A stretch of 64,000 bases of DNA from Ureibacillus composti (GCA_030348875.1 JAUCEP010000002.1:3551001-3615000); one strand, 5' to 3'; shown: positions 34,403-44,258, counted from the first letter of the stretch. Program-made: numbers and translations. The notes: generated by a model not told the origin, from the letters alone.

Positions 34403-34468
34403 TGATTGTCAGTTTTGCGAGTTGGTTCCTGAAAATGTTTCAACTCCATTTCGTCAGGCTGACAATGA
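34403..34468. other. Nested inverted repeats of unknown role
   Basis: ATTGTCAG (34405-34412) pairs with CTGACAAT (34459-34466), and inside it GAGTTG (34419-34424) pairs with CAACTC (34441-34446). It lies in the 430-base gap between Spo0E and the broken SLH gene. No T-run follows. Weak ORFs on both strands here lack ribosome sites. Confidence 0.4.
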
Positions 34469-34707
34469 AAGTCATTTGACTCCTTTGGTAGTTAATTCAA
34501 TACCATTTTGTTTGATCAAGTTTCATTTAAAAGAGACCCATCCCCTACATACTCTTTAACCAAAGATTTTCCTTTTGCTCCCCTTCTCTTATTTATATAG
34601 GTTTTAGACACAAAAAAAGAGACATTGATATAAATTTTTTTGATTAATAGAAAAAGAGGTAGGACAATTCCTCTACCAAAATCGAGATATAACTTATTCA
34701 AATTTCC

Positions 34708-35142
34708 TCACATTACAAAGATGGTAACATGTATACTAACAAACCTATTAACCGTTCTCAGTTTGCTAATATGATTTAAACGGTTTTGGTGAATACTTCT
34801 ATGCAGATGAAGTACAGTACTAGAAGGCTTGAAGAGATAGATGGTGTCAATAAGTATCAAGCAGCGAGGTATTTATACGACTTTTTAAGAGAAAATGATT
34901 TAGTACAATTGAAAAAAGCATTTAAATCAATTTACTCTTCAGTTGAATACCCAGTATCAGGTAGCTACTTGGCCCTTATACCACTTAAAGAAGGCGAGTA
35001 CTTAACAAAGGATGGCAAGGCAAAATTCGTATTAAAGAAAATCGGTGGTAGTTGGTGGTTATATGTAGATACTGTTGATGGTCCAACAGTTGAAGAATCA
35101 GCTACAACAAATAATTCTTCTACAATTGCAGAAACAGAGTAA
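34708..35142 (+). pseudogene. Broken SLH-domain protein (paralogue of the gene at 59184)
   Basis: The frame reads SHYKDGNMYTNKPINRSQFANMI and then hits TAA at 34777-34779, exactly where the intact paralogue continues (NRSQFANM here, KRSQLANMLYQ there). After the stop the same frame carries on for 118 codons with a C-terminal domain ending in ..STIAETE, like the paralogue's ..VSTETE tail, and both genes share the same 3' flank (TAATAGTTATTAA.. then CTCCT..). The first two SLH repeats and the signal peptide are missing. A TTG at 34786 could restart translation but has no good RBS. So this is most likely a truncated, decayed duplicate. Confidence 0.7.
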
Positions 35143-35206
35143 TAGTTATTAAAAAGATTCATGTGAATTTATAAATCCTCCTAACAATGCAATTAACTTA
35201 TTATTA

Positions 35207-35243
35207 AAATGGCTGCCTTGATTATTTGGCAGCCTTTTCTTTT
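35207..35243. terminator. Bidirectional terminator after the SLH remnant and HNH gene
   Basis: GGCTGCC (35211-35217) with GGCAGCC (35228-35234), followed by TTTTCTTTT; an A/T-rich arm is on the other side as well. Confidence 0.85.
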
Positions 35244-35255
35244 GCTTATTAAGTG

Positions 35256-36851
35256 CTAATTGTTAAAGAAATTTAGTACATCTTGTTTCGTTCTTAGTAT
35301 CTTTTCTTCTTTTACATTTAACTTCTTAGCGAGTTTAATGCTATTTTGCGAAAGTTCTGTTGCCGAAAGGTTTGTGTTGTATGCATTCCTAGTTAGCAAA
35401 TGTAACTCTTCATACTCGATGTATATTTTCTTAAGTACTTCTTGGAATTCCTGATCTAATATTTGTATTGCAGAGTAATAATTGTTTCTAATTTCCGCAG
35501 CACTAACTTTTAAATCATAGACTAATAGGTCCATCATTCCTTTTAATTTATCTAATATTTCCGCGTAATGATCAATAGCATAAACAACGGTTGCCGAAAC
35601 GATACCTGTAAGTATGCCCCCTAATAACCCTCCAATTAAATGTGCAAAAGGAGCAAATGGTGTCGTTTTTAAGTACGTAACAAAAGCTTCGGTTAGAATA
35701 ACACCAATTGTCGTAATCACAGACGCAGAAATAATTTTTGAAGCTTCTAGTAATGCCTCTTTTTTAGTCATTTCTTTAGGTGGTTTAATTAAAATCTTGA
35801 CTGCTTTTATTAAAGCATGGACACCTTCATTTAAAATACGCACGACATTTTTGGCAGTTGTGGCAAATGTATTGATAAATATAGTAATTAAATTTCCTAT
35901 GAATCCACTAATAAAACCATCTGCAAAGGAAACTAATATTTTCTTTGCTTTTGAGATCATATGTTTCGTTATATTTTTACAAGCTTGTTGGAATCCTTTT
36001 ATTTTATCTTCAATGGTTTGTAATGTTTTATACTTCTTGAAGTATGCTTTCATTTCAATCATTAATGCATCTTGGAATTCATAGATTACTAAACCTATAG
36101 CCTGTTTTTGCCCCATTGCAAATCCTTGTGCAACTCCAGTACTCGTCACATTTTTGATGTAATAGTCAGTTTTCGCTTTCTTTATTTCACCGTCAATATA
36201 CTCTTTAGCTTCTTGATGTTTTGCAGTCGCCTTATCTTGATCAATATCATAGTACTCTGCATTGGTCTTTGAGGAATCTTTCTTGTTGTCTTTATTCATC
36301 CACTTAACTAAGTCGTGTTCCCCTTTTGACTGGTTCAAGCTACCATCAGTCCATGCAAGGTTTTTTTCATTTGTTGCCATTTCACCTCGGGCTTGGTCAG
36401 ACATATAGAGACGCGCTGCATTATTTTGCTGTATTTCACTAGCAGATACAATATGATCTCGGTGGGTACGACCATCTTTATTTAATGTTTTCCCGGTATA
36501 ATCATCCACCATTACATTATTATCTTGAAATGCTTTTTTTCGATTTTGTTTAAAATCTTTTTCATAAAGCTCTTTTCTTAAATCTTGTGAATAATTTTGC
36601 ATATAACGTCGCTCGTCTTCTGCATTCGCGAAAATATACTTTTCTGCGTTATGCATTGTAGTCACATTTCCACCACGTTTATATAGATCAAAGATAGGGC
36701 CTAATCCAAATTGTTGAATAATATTTGTGAGGACAACTTCTTTATATTGATTGAGTAATTCATTTATATGGGAAGGATTTATATTTTCATTTTGGATGTC
36801 TTGTAGATCATTTCCGTACTTAACATCGATGTATTCCGTAAAGGTTGTCAT
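35256..36851 (-). CDS. HNH-nuclease-like protein with C-terminal membrane region
   Basis: A 531-residue protein of no named family known to me. Residues about 125-205 carry an HNH-like core: DYTGKTLNKDGR, then RDHIVSASEI, then TNEKNLAWTDGSLNQSKGE, the usual H, N and second N/H spacing of HNH nucleases. Residues about 310-450 hold two hydrophobic stretches (FADGFISGFIGNLITIFINTF and a long ASVITTIGVILTEA.. GGLLGGILTGIVSA block), so it is probably membrane-associated. The rest is helical. I chose the ATG at 36851 with AGGAGAGG 4 nt upstream; a start at 36878 would overlap the previous gene. It forms a two-gene operon (10-nt gap) with the glycine-zipper protein. A defence or toxin role is an inference. 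Confidence 0.65.
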   Translation of the reverse strand: MTTFTEYIDVKYGNDLQDIQNENINPSHINELLNQYKEVVLTNIIQQFGLGPIFDLYKRGGNVTTMHNAEKYIFANAEDERRYMQNYSQDLRKELYEKDFKQNRKKAFQDNNVMVDDYTGKTLNKDGRTHRDHIVSASEIQQNNAARLYMSDQARGEMATNEKNLAWTDGSLNQSKGEHDLVKWMNKDNKKDSSKTNAEYYDIDQDKATAKHQEAKEYIDGEIKKAKTDYYIKNVTSTGVAQGFAMGQKQAIGLVIYEFQDALMIEMKAYFKKYKTLQTIEDKIKGFQQACKNITKHMISKAKKILVSFADGFISGFIGNLITIFINTFATTAKNVVRILNEGVHALIKAVKILIKPPKEMTKKEALLEASKIISASVITTIGVILTEAFVTYLKTTPFAPFAHLIGGLLGGILTGIVSATVVYAIDHYAEILDKLKGMMDLLVYDLKVSAAEIRNNYYSAIQILDQEFQEVLKKIYIEYEELHLLTRNAYNTNLSATELSQNSIKLAKKLNVKEEKILRTKQDVLNFFNN

Positions 36852-36861
36852 AGTACCTCTC

Positions 36862-37737
36862 CTAGCTTTGTGCGCCAATCGGTCTGTTAATTAACTGTGC
36901 AGCAGAGTTTGTATTATTGATTAAAACTAGCATTATTGACATAAGTGCATTATTATCTTGAAATTTCTTTACATCATGCTGGTAAGGACTTGTTAAAGCT
37001 TGTACATTTTCATGTAACTGCTGTAATTCAAAATTTGTTTCGGAAACTAATGTTGCAGTTCTTTTAATCTCTTCAGTTGTTGCTTTTAACATATTTGTAT
37101 GTTCTTTAATTTCTCTAGCTTTTGAAAATGCTTCATCAGCAACTTTTTTATTCTTACTTCTTGCAAATAACCCCGCTCCTGCTAGTGCCGTACCACCGAT
37201 TGCCCATCCTACGGGACCTGCTAAAGCTAAAAATGCTGAGCCCGCGCCCATGCCACCGCCTCCAGCAACAAGCGCACCTCCACCTAACCATGCAAGCGCT
37301 GCATTTGTTGCAGCTGCCCCACTTAAAGCAGTAATTGCTGTACCCGTTGAAGCAGTTCCAAAAGTCATTGCAACTGCCATTGCTGCAGAAGGCCCAAATG
37401 CTGCAACACCAGCCCCTGCTGCTGCACCAGCTGCACCTAATCCTGTAGATGTTTTTAATGTTTTATCAAACTCTTGCTCAATTTGTTTAAGTGCATTTTC
37501 AAATTTCTTAAACTCAATTCGTATTTTATCAACTTTAATGATTAATTCTTCAGGCTTATTTTTCATGCTATTTAAGTATTCCCATGAAGCATCAATAGTT
37601 CGTTTTAGATATGTTTTATTGTTCTGAAGTGTTTCAGATTCTTTTACTACAATACTCATACTTTTTTCATGATTTTTAAACGCTGTTTCGTATTCAGAAA
37701 TTGCCTCTTTTTTTAGTTTTCCATTAAACAATGACAT
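36862..37737 (-). CDS. Coiled-coil protein with glycine/alanine-rich membrane hairpin, partner of the HNH protein
   Basis: A 291-residue protein. Residues about 5-105 are charged and helical (coiled-coil like). Residues about 108-195 are a long Gly/Ala-rich hydrophobic stretch with glycine-zipper spacing (GLGAAGAAAGAG, WLGGGALVAGGGGMGAG, GPVGWAIGGTALAGAGL). Residues about 205-260 are helical again. Such helix-zipper-helix layouts occur in proteins that insert into or remodel membranes. No signal peptide. I chose the ATG at 37737 with GAGGAG 8 nt upstream. It is the first gene of the pair with the HNH-like protein. I do not recognise a named family. Confidence 0.6.
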   Translation of the reverse strand: MSLFNGKLKKEAISEYETAFKNHEKSMSIVVKESETLQNNKTYLKRTIDASWEYLNSMKNKPEELIIKVDKIRIEFKKFENALKQIEQEFDKTLKTSTGLGAAGAAAGAGVAAFGPSAAMAVAMTFGTASTGTAITALSGAAATNAALAWLGGGALVAGGGGMGAGSAFLALAGPVGWAIGGTALAGAGLFARSKNKKVADEAFSKAREIKEHTNMLKATTEEIKRTATLVSETNFELQQLHENVQALTSPYQHDVKKFQDNNALMSIMLVLINNTNSAAQLINRPIGAQS

Positions 37738-37755
37738 GGATATTTCTCCTCGCAA

Positions 37756-38430
37756 CTATGTAATATGTATCATAAGTAATTCCAACAATAGTCCAATTGT
37801 CCTTTACTTAGATTAAGTTTAAACAATATTACAAATTTTGTATACTCATAATAATTCCCATATTCTCTATATGGCGGGGTAAAGTTGCTCGTCATTCGAA
37901 GTGGAGTAAGCTTCTATCAAGAGCGAGATGACTGAATTGAAAGCATCATTTTTTAGTTTTGACCGATAACAAAAGTTTCCTCCTGGGGGTAGGTGTGTGC
38001 TTGACTTTGTTCCAACTCAAAATTTATTCTTGCTAAGTCATTAAAAAGAGAATGTATTTAACAAGATAATCAAAACCTGCCGTTGCTTAGCTTAGCAAGA
38101 AGTTATTTAAGATCTCCGAGTTCGATTTTGCCTCAAAATAATAAACTGCCCCAAAAACAGTGGAAGGCAGTCAAAAACACCGTACATACTACATAATCAA
38201 CAGCTACACAAATTGTCGAGCTAACTGGTCAATCAGACGAGGGTCACCCGTCAAATTACATGATCCCATTCCTTCAAAATGATGGACTGTAACCCGTCAA
38301 TTTGAGGGAAGCAATACCAGAGATTACTACAGAGATAAAACAGAGATTACATATAAGAAAAAGAATATCGTGGCAAGCCGCACACTTCTTCCATTTTTTT
38401 TAAAGACATTAAAAACAAAACAATAAACAA
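37756..38430. other. Gene-poor gap
   Basis: About 670 bases upstream of the HNH module with no convincing ORF. ACCCGTCAA occurs twice (about 38248 and 38297) and a CTGCC/GGCAG stem lies near 38145-38168. The promoter of the HNH module should be at its left end. Confidence 0.5.
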
Positions 38431-38436
38431 CCAAAA

Positions 38437-38488
38437 GAAAAAAATCGGTTCAGTTCCCTTAAAAGAACTGAACCGATTTTTTCTTTTT
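38437..38488. terminator. Orphan strong bidirectional terminator
   Basis: AAAATCGGTTCAGTTC (38441-38456) is exactly complementary to GAACTGAACCGATTTT (38465-38480), flanked by A-rich and T-rich runs. The nearest recognised gene end is hundreds of bases away, so it may end a small RNA or a gene I cannot see. Confidence 0.7.
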
Positions 38489-38711
38489 GATTAATAAACT
38501 AATAAACATTCAATCAATGGAGAGAATGTAGTATTCGAAACTGAACGACAGAAAAGCCTAAAAAACTAGAACATTAACAAGATAAAACCTGAACCAAAAT
38601 AAAACTTTAAAAAAATTTACTTAGCATGTCTCTTTTTAAGTCGCTAATCCATATATAAAGGGCAGATGGAAGATCAAAATGGAACAAACCACAATCCAAG
38701 GAGGAAAACGC

Positions 38712-38867
38712 ATGTGCAAAAATCAATTATCAAAAGATATCCGTTTAATCGACTCACAAGGATACTCCAAGATTTTCGAAAGGATTTTCTATATATTCAG
38801 AAGTCATTTAGATTTTATCTATCATCAATCCAAGTTAAGAACGCTTAATATTACTAGTTACGACTAA
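38712..38867 (+). CDS. Hypothetical 51-residue protein
   Basis: A short ORF starting MCKNQLSKDIRLID with a strong AAGGAGG 7 nt before its ATG. It is basic, with an aromatic middle (IFERIFYIFRSHLDFIYH). The last 4 bases overlap the convergent HD-GYP gene. The good ribosome site is the main argument for it; I recognise no family, and a chance ORF remains possible. Confidence 0.4.
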   Translation: MCKNQLSKDIRLIDSQGYSKIFERIFYIFRSHLDFIYHQSKLRTLNITSYD

Positions 38868-39853
38868 AACATGCTTATAAAAGTCTCAGCAATTGATGGA
38901 TCAAAATGTTTTCCCTTGTTTTCATCAATAAATGATAATGCTTTTTCTTTTGACCACGAATCTTTATAAGGTCTACGAGTGGTTAATGCATCGAATACAT
39001 CCACTATTGATACGATTCTTGCTTCAAGAGGGATTTTTTCACCTTTTAAATTAAAAGGATATCCAGTGCCATCCCATTTTTCATGGTGATACAAAATGAT
39101 ATTTTCGGCTACTTCCATACTCTTAATAAAGTCATAATTGATTTCCTTAGACATTTTATTTAAAATATCTGCGCCTATTAACGGATGCATTTCAATTATT
39201 TTTCTTTCATAAGAAGTCAGTACACCTGGTTTGTATAAGATTCCTTCTGGCATACCCGCCTTACCTATGTCATGTAATATACTCGAATGAATAACATTGT
39301 TGATATAATTTTGTTCCAATTGAAGGTTATTTTTCTTATTATGTGCTTTGATCAGAACTTCGGTTAATTCTTGTACTCTTATTAAATGCTCTTCCGTTCC
39401 AGGGTCTCGAATCTCACATGATATTGCTAGAACCTTTAACAGTTCCCTTTGTACTTCTATTTTTTTGTTTTCTGGTAAGTATAAGCCTTCTTCCAACTGT
39501 TCTAACGCACGAAAAATACCTATAAAAAACAATTCCTCCCCAATCTGAAAAGGAGTGATTGTAATAGAAGAATGCCAAAGTTCCCCAGACTTCTTTCGAT
39601 TAATAAAAATTCCGGACCAAGGGATCAGTTGCTTTAACGAAGTTTTCATTGAATTATAGGTTGATATATCTGTAAGGTTAGATTTAATAAATCCAGCCTT
39701 CAAACCGATGATTTTATTTCGTTCAAATCCTGTTACCGCTTGATATGTATCATTTACTTCTAAAATCATATGATGACTGTCAGTTATAATAACAGCATCT
39801 CCTAATTCCAAAAATCCTTTTAGTTGGTAAGGTAATTGCAACGTTGTTTTCAT
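38864..39853 (-). CDS. PAS-HD-GYP cyclic-di-GMP phosphodiesterase
   Basis: A 329-residue protein. A PAS domain (about 10-120: VIITDSHHMILEVNDTYQAVTGF.. SGIFINRKKSGELWHSSI) precedes an HD-GYP domain (about 135-325). Motifs are HSSILHDIGK, HHEKWDGTGYPFNLKG and ARIVSIVDVFDALTTRRPY, so the metal site and GYP loop are intact. It should degrade c-di-GMP in response to a PAS-sensed cue. It lies 12 nt downstream of hemAT with AGGAG in between, so oxygen sensing and c-di-GMP turnover are probably cotranscribed. Confidence 0.9.
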   Translation of the reverse strand: MKTTLQLPYQLKGFLELGDAVIITDSHHMILEVNDTYQAVTGFERNKIIGLKAGFIKSNLTDISTYNSMKTSLKQLIPWSGIFINRKKSGELWHSSITITPFQIGEELFFIGIFRALEQLEEGLYLPENKKIEVQRELLKVLAISCEIRDPGTEEHLIRVQELTEVLIKAHNKKNNLQLEQNYINNVIHSSILHDIGKAGMPEGILYKPGVLTSYERKIIEMHPLIGADILNKMSKEINYDFIKSMEVAENIILYHHEKWDGTGYPFNLKGEKIPLEARIVSIVDVFDALTTRRPYKDSWSKEKALSFIDENKGKHFDPSIAETFISMF

Positions 39854-39865
39854 TGTTTTCTCCTA

Positions 39866-41158
39866 TTATCCCATTTCTTGTGTAATCAAGGTAAGACTAT
39901 CTGCAGAGCGAGTAACCTCTTCAAATGCTCTTCCTAATTCATTTATTACGTCTATAAATGAATTAAGCTCATTCCCGATCTTGCCACGTTGAAGCATTGT
40001 TTCTGCCATCCCTTTTAAAATTTGCTCAAAGTCATTTGTCGTTTCTTGCATATTATGATTACCGCTTTTCACTTCTGTTTTAATCTTTTCAAGAGACATT
40101 GAAAGTTTATCTACTTGTGAATTGGTATTTAGAATTAACGAAGACACATTGGTTACTGATTTCTTAGTTTGCTCGGATAATTTGCGGACTTCCCCAGCCA
40201 CTACCGAAAATCCTCGACCGTATTCTCCTGCCCTTGCTGCCTCAATGGCTGCATTTAATGATAGTAAATTCGTTTGGTCTGAGATATCTGTAACAATATC
40301 CACTATTTCTTGCATTTGGCTTAATATTTCCAACAACACTTGAACATCATTTGAAATTTCGTTAACAGATTTATATATGTTTGCCATGTTCATTGTCTGT
40401 TTATGTATTTGTTCTTTCCCATTCTCAGCACTTTCTTTTGCACGTAAAGTTAACTTTGTTGACGTTTCGGCAAGAGAAACTACTTCGTTTGCTTGTGTGA
40501 TTAATTGATTAAACGATGCATTCGTTTCTTCAGATATGGCAGCCAGATTTTGTGTAGTACTTGCAACATGATCTCTAACCGATTGTTTTTGTCTCTCAGC
40601 TACTTCCTTTAACCTTTCTGTTTCTGAATCATATGCTTCTAAAACCAATTGTTGTTCTAAACTTAAAATTTTCGTTATAGCTCTAATAGCTAGTAATAAA
40701 TCTTCCTTCAGAGTAACCTTCTCTTCAATGATATCGATCAATGATAAAAGTAAATCTTGAAAGGCACACATATACCATTTTGTTTGCAAACCGATCCTAA
40801 CATGAATATGTGCGATTTTAATCCTTTTGGTAAAGTAAGCTTCTTCGACTACACCATCGAACATTTCGACTATATGTTGCTTAAGTGTCTTTTTTAATCG
40901 ATCAATTGAACTGTAATCATTAATTATTTCCAATAAGGAATACTCAGTTTCAAGACTTTTGTAAAAACGATTCACAATGTAATCTATTTTTTCTATGACA
41001 AATGGTTGTAAAGAATTGATGATCTGTAAGTCTGTTTTTGTAAGCCCTATCATTTTTAATTGCTTTTCAACTTCACTATCCCGAATTATGCTTAAATCTG
41101 CATTTCCATTTTCAATATTTAACTTATAAATTCTTTTCTCCCGTTTCCTTAAAATCAC
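39866..41158 (-). CDS. hemAT: Heme-based aerotactic transducer HemAT
   Basis: A 430-residue soluble chemoreceptor, near the 432 of B. subtilis HemAT. The globin-coupled sensor spans about 25-185, with [16 protein letters not shown]-like and [16 protein letters not shown] segments; the latter contains the proximal heme His. The methyl-accepting signalling domain follows, with the tip sequence [20 protein letters not shown] (near 310) and [13 protein letters not shown]. It senses oxygen and signals to CheA without a membrane segment. I chose the GTG at 41158 (GGAGGGG 5 nt upstream) over an in-frame GTG at 41179. First gene of a pair with the HD-GYP phosphodiesterase. Confidence 0.92.
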   Translation of the reverse strand: MILRKREKRIYKLNIENGNADLSIIRDSEVEKQLKMIGLTKTDLQIINSLQPFVIEKIDYIVNRFYKSLETEYSLLEIINDYSSIDRLKKTLKQHIVEMFDGVVEEAYFTKRIKIAHIHVRIGLQTKWYMCAFQDLLLSLIDIIEEKVTLKEDLLLAIRAITKILSLEQQLVLEAYDSETERLKEVAERQKQSVRDHVASTTQNLAAISEETNASFNQLITQANEVVSLAETSTKLTLRAKESAENGKEQIHKQTMNMANIYKSVNEISNDVQVLLEILSQMQEIVDIVTDISDQTNLLSLNAAIEAARAGEYGRGFSVVAGEVRKLSEQTKKSVTNVSSLILNTNSQVDKLSMSLEKIKTEVKSGNHNMQETTNDFEQILKGMAETMLQRGKIGNELNSFIDVINELGRAFEEVTRSADSLTLITQEMG

Positions 41159-41429
41159 TAAAACCCCTCCAATTAACACATATGGGAATATTATACTGAC
41201 AAATTAAAAATAATGCGCACCTCTTCTTAGTGAAAAATGACACTTTTTCCACTCGTTATATTGAATTCTTAATTTTCTAATTTTTTATCGGTTAAAATTC
41301 CATGTTCTTTATAATTACATCACGCACATATGTTAGGAAAAAACGAAAGTTGAAACATACGATCCGCTTTTAGATGGGATCCGTGCTAATTTCATTTTAT
41401 TTTCTACTGGTTCACGATTTCTTTCCATA

Positions 41430-41496
41430 GAAAAAAACACCTCCACGTTGCCTTTAAGGATTCAATACCCATTTCTCAACGTAAGGTGTTTTTATT
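41430..41496 (-). terminator. Terminator of the gabTD operon
   Basis: AACACCTCCACGTTG (41436-41450) pairs with CAACGTAAGGTGTT (41477-41490); T-run on the minus strand. Confidence 0.85.
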
Positions 41497-41558
41497 TTTA
41501 TCTCAATTTATGGGGGAGTATGAAGATGTTTAAAACAGCCATTCGAGCAGTGTTGGTT

Positions 41559-42947
41559 TTACACACCTACTGATAAATATTTTGTTTCTAAGTATGGCTC
41601 GATCCCTTCAGAGCCACCTTCACGGCCAACACCAGAATCTTTCATGCCACCAAATGGAATGTGTGCTCCAGATGGCGCGCCATCATTCCAGCCGATGATT
41701 CCGTATTGTAAGTTTTCACTTAAATATAAACCATCTTTATAGTTTTCTGTAAAGAAGTAAGCAGCTAATCCATATGGTGAATCATTGGCAATCGAAACAG
41801 CTTCTTCTAATGTCTTGAATGTTACAACCGGAATAACAGGTCCAAATGTTTCTTCATGCATGATTTTTGCATCTAATGGGATGTCTGTAATTACTGTTGG
41901 TAAAACAAAGTAATATCCTTTTTCATCATCTATATCGTAACCATTCCCACAAGCTAAAGTTGCGCCACGGTTAACTGCATCTTCTATTTGCTCTTTAATT
42001 TTGTTAAACCCTTTTTTGTTGATGATTGGGCCTACATTTACATCTGGATCAAAACCATTTCCTACTTTTAATGTTTGTACTTTTTCAACTAATAGCTTCG
42101 TAAATTCCTCAGCGATCTCTTCATGTACAATTAAACGGTTTGGTGATACACAAGTTTGTCCAGCATTGCGGAATTTAGCTGTAACTGATTGCTGAACAGC
42201 TACGTTTAAATCTGCATCTTTTGCGACGATAATCGGTGCGTGACCACCTAATTCCATCGTAACATGCTTAACGCTTTGTGCACTTTGCTCCATCAGTAAT
42301 TTTCCGACTGGTGTAGAACCTGTGAAAGTGATTTTACGAATTGCCTTATGCGATGTAAAAATTTCACCTACTACTGGTCCTTCATTTAAAACGTATTGCA
42401 ATGCATCTTCCGGAATGCCAACGCTATGTGCTAATTCAATTAAGCGAATTGTTGTTAACGGTGTTTCTTCAGCTGGCTTCACGATAAATGTACAGCCTGC
42501 TGCTAATGCTGGTGCAGCTTTACGTGTCATCATCGCCGCTGGGAAATTCCATGGCGTGATCGCCGCAACTAAACCAATCGGCTCTTTTGTCACCGTAATA
42601 CGTTTGTTTGGCACGTGTGCAGGCACTGTACGACCATAAATACGTTTCGCTTCTTCTGCATACCAATCGATATAACTAACAGCGTAATCAACTTCACCTA
42701 ATGCTTCCGGTAATGGCTTACCATTTTCAAGTGTTATTAATTCGCCGATTTCTTGACGATTTTCACGAATACATTTTGCCCAAGCATTTAATAACTGTGC
42801 GCGTTCATGTGCACTGCGTTGTTTCCACGATGAAAACGCTGCTGCTGCCGATTCAACTTTTGATACAATCGCTTCTTCTGAATCATATTGAAGCGTATGA
42901 ATTAACTCCCCATTTGCAGGGTTGTTGACGTAAACAAGTTGAGCCAT
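41559..42947 (-). CDS. gabD: Succinate-semialdehyde dehydrogenase GabD
   Basis: A 462-residue NAD(P)-dependent ALDH. It shows [38 protein letters not shown], the catalytic Glu in TMELGGHAP (near 233) and catalytic Cys in [11 protein letters not shown] (near 267), and [11 protein letters not shown]. It oxidises succinate semialdehyde to succinate, the second step of the GABA shunt. It is 3 nt downstream of gabT, its RBS (GGGGGG) lying in the end of gabT, and is the last gene before a terminator. GabR is divergent from the operon. Confidence 0.92.
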   Translation of the reverse strand: MAQLVYVNNPANGELIHTLQYDSEEAIVSKVESAAAAFSSWKQRSAHERAQLLNAWAKCIRENRQEIGELITLENGKPLPEALGEVDYAVSYIDWYAEEAKRIYGRTVPAHVPNKRITVTKEPIGLVAAITPWNFPAAMMTRKAAPALAAGCTFIVKPAEETPLTTIRLIELAHSVGIPEDALQYVLNEGPVVGEIFTSHKAIRKITFTGSTPVGKLLMEQSAQSVKHVTMELGGHAPIIVAKDADLNVAVQQSVTAKFRNAGQTCVSPNRLIVHEEIAEEFTKLLVEKVQTLKVGNGFDPDVNVGPIINKKGFNKIKEQIEDAVNRGATLACGNGYDIDDEKGYYFVLPTVITDIPLDAKIMHEETFGPVIPVVTFKTLEEAVSIANDSPYGLAAYFFTENYKDGLYLSENLQYGIIGWNDGAPSGAHIPFGGMKDSGVGREGGSEGIEPYLETKYLSVGV

Positions 42948-42950
42948 CTA

Positions 42951-44258
42951 TTATTTCCCCCCATAGTTTGCAAAGGCATCATCTAAAATCGCTAAACCTT
43001 TTGCTAATTCTTCATCTGTAATTACTAATGGTGTTAAGAAACGGATCACATTTCCTTTAATCCCTGCAGTTAGTAATAATAAACCGTTCGCATTTGCGTA
43101 TTTTGCAATTGCATAAGCAGCTTCTTTATTTGGCACTTTGTTGTCACCGATTAACTCAACAGCAACCATTGAACCTAAACGACGAATATCACCAACAAAG
43201 CTATATTTTGCTTTATATGTTTCTAAGTGTGCTTCTAACTTAGAACCAATTGCTTCTGATGCTGCACATAAGTTTTCTTCTTCGATAATATCAATAACCG
43301 CGAGCGCCGCTTCACATGCTACTGGACTACCAGCATATGTTCCACCTAATTCACCCGGTGTTGATACTTCCATAATTTCTTTGCGGCCAACTACACCACT
43401 TAAAGGTAAACCAGCAGCTAAAGATTTCGATACAGTCATTAAGTCTGGCACTACATCAAATTGCTCGATTGCAAATAATGTACCTGTACGAGCGAAACCA
43501 GTTTGAATTTCATCTGCAATGAAGACGATATTGTTTTCTTTACAGAACTTCGCTACAGCTTGTACGAATTTTTTCGGTGGTACGATGAAACCGCCTTCCC
43601 CTTGTACTGGTTCCATTACAACACATGCAACCATTTCTGGAGCAACCGTTGAGACGAAGAAATCATGGAATTGCTCGATGATGAAATCTACATATTGCTC
43701 ATCTGTAAGCCCTTCTGGTTTACGGTATAAATATGGGAATGGTGCTTTATAAATTTCCGGAGCAAATGGACCAAATTCATATTTATAAGGTTTTACTTTT
43801 GAAGTCATTCCCATTGTTAAGTTTGTACGGCCATGATAGCCATTTGTAAATGCAACGACACCTTGTTTCTTTGTATACTTACGTGCAATTTTCACCGCAT
43901 TTTCTACTGCTTCTGCACCAGAGTTTAATAAGATTACTTGTTTCTCATGTGTACCTGGTGTAACTTCTACTAACTTTTCTGCTAGATTAATATACGAATC
44001 ATACATCATTACATTAAAGCCTGGGTGTAAAAACTTTTCCACTTGTGCTTGTACTGCTGCTACTACTTTTGGATGGCTATGACCTACATTTAATGTACCA
44101 ATCGCAGATGCGAAATCGATCCACTCATTACCTTCTGTATCGATAATTGTCGCGCCCTTCGCTTCACTTGCGATTGCTAAACAGCCATTACTTACTCCTT
44201 GTACGACGAATTCTTTACGTTTGTTTACAATTTCAACTGCTGTGTTTTCTTTAATCAT
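42951..44258 (-). CDS. gabT: 4-aminobutyrate aminotransferase GabT
   Basis: A 435-residue class III aminotransferase. It shows LLNSGAEAVENAVKIARK, FTNGYHGRTNLTMGMT, FIADEIQTGFARTGTLFA and the PLP Lys in TVSKSLAAGLPLSGV. It transfers the amino group of GABA to 2-oxoglutarate, giving succinate semialdehyde and glutamate. First gene of gabTD, with AAGGGGAA upstream of its ATG. Divergent from gabR across 169 nt that hold direct repeats matching a GabR-type control region. Confidence 0.93.
   Translation of the reverse strand: MIKENTAVEIVNKRKEFVVQGVSNGCLAIASEAKGATIIDTEGNEWIDFASAIGTLNVGHSHPKVVAAVQAQVEKFLHPGFNVMMYDSYINLAEKLVEVTPGTHEKQVILLNSGAEAVENAVKIARKYTKKQGVVAFTNGYHGRTNLTMGMTSKVKPYKYEFGPFAPEIYKAPFPYLYRKPEGLTDEQYVDFIIEQFHDFFVSTVAPEMVACVVMEPVQGEGGFIVPPKKFVQAVAKFCKENNIVFIADEIQTGFARTGTLFAIEQFDVVPDLMTVSKSLAAGLPLSGVVGRKEIMEVSTPGELGGTYAGSPVACEAALAVIDIIEEENLCAASEAIGSKLEAHLETYKAKYSFVGDIRRLGSMVAVELIGDNKVPNKEAAYAIAKYANANGLLLLTAGIKGNVIRFLTPLVITDEELAKGLAILDDAFANYGGK

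Noticed and set aside
34368-34701. Two 61-63-codon ORFs on opposite strands
   Set aside because: Neither has a ribosome site or recognisable protein pattern; the plus one runs through the nested inverted repeats.
41380-41400. Fifth partial copy of the 300-bp repeat
   Set aside because: Only GATCCGTGC is shared with the flank of copy C; no hairpin of the family is present.
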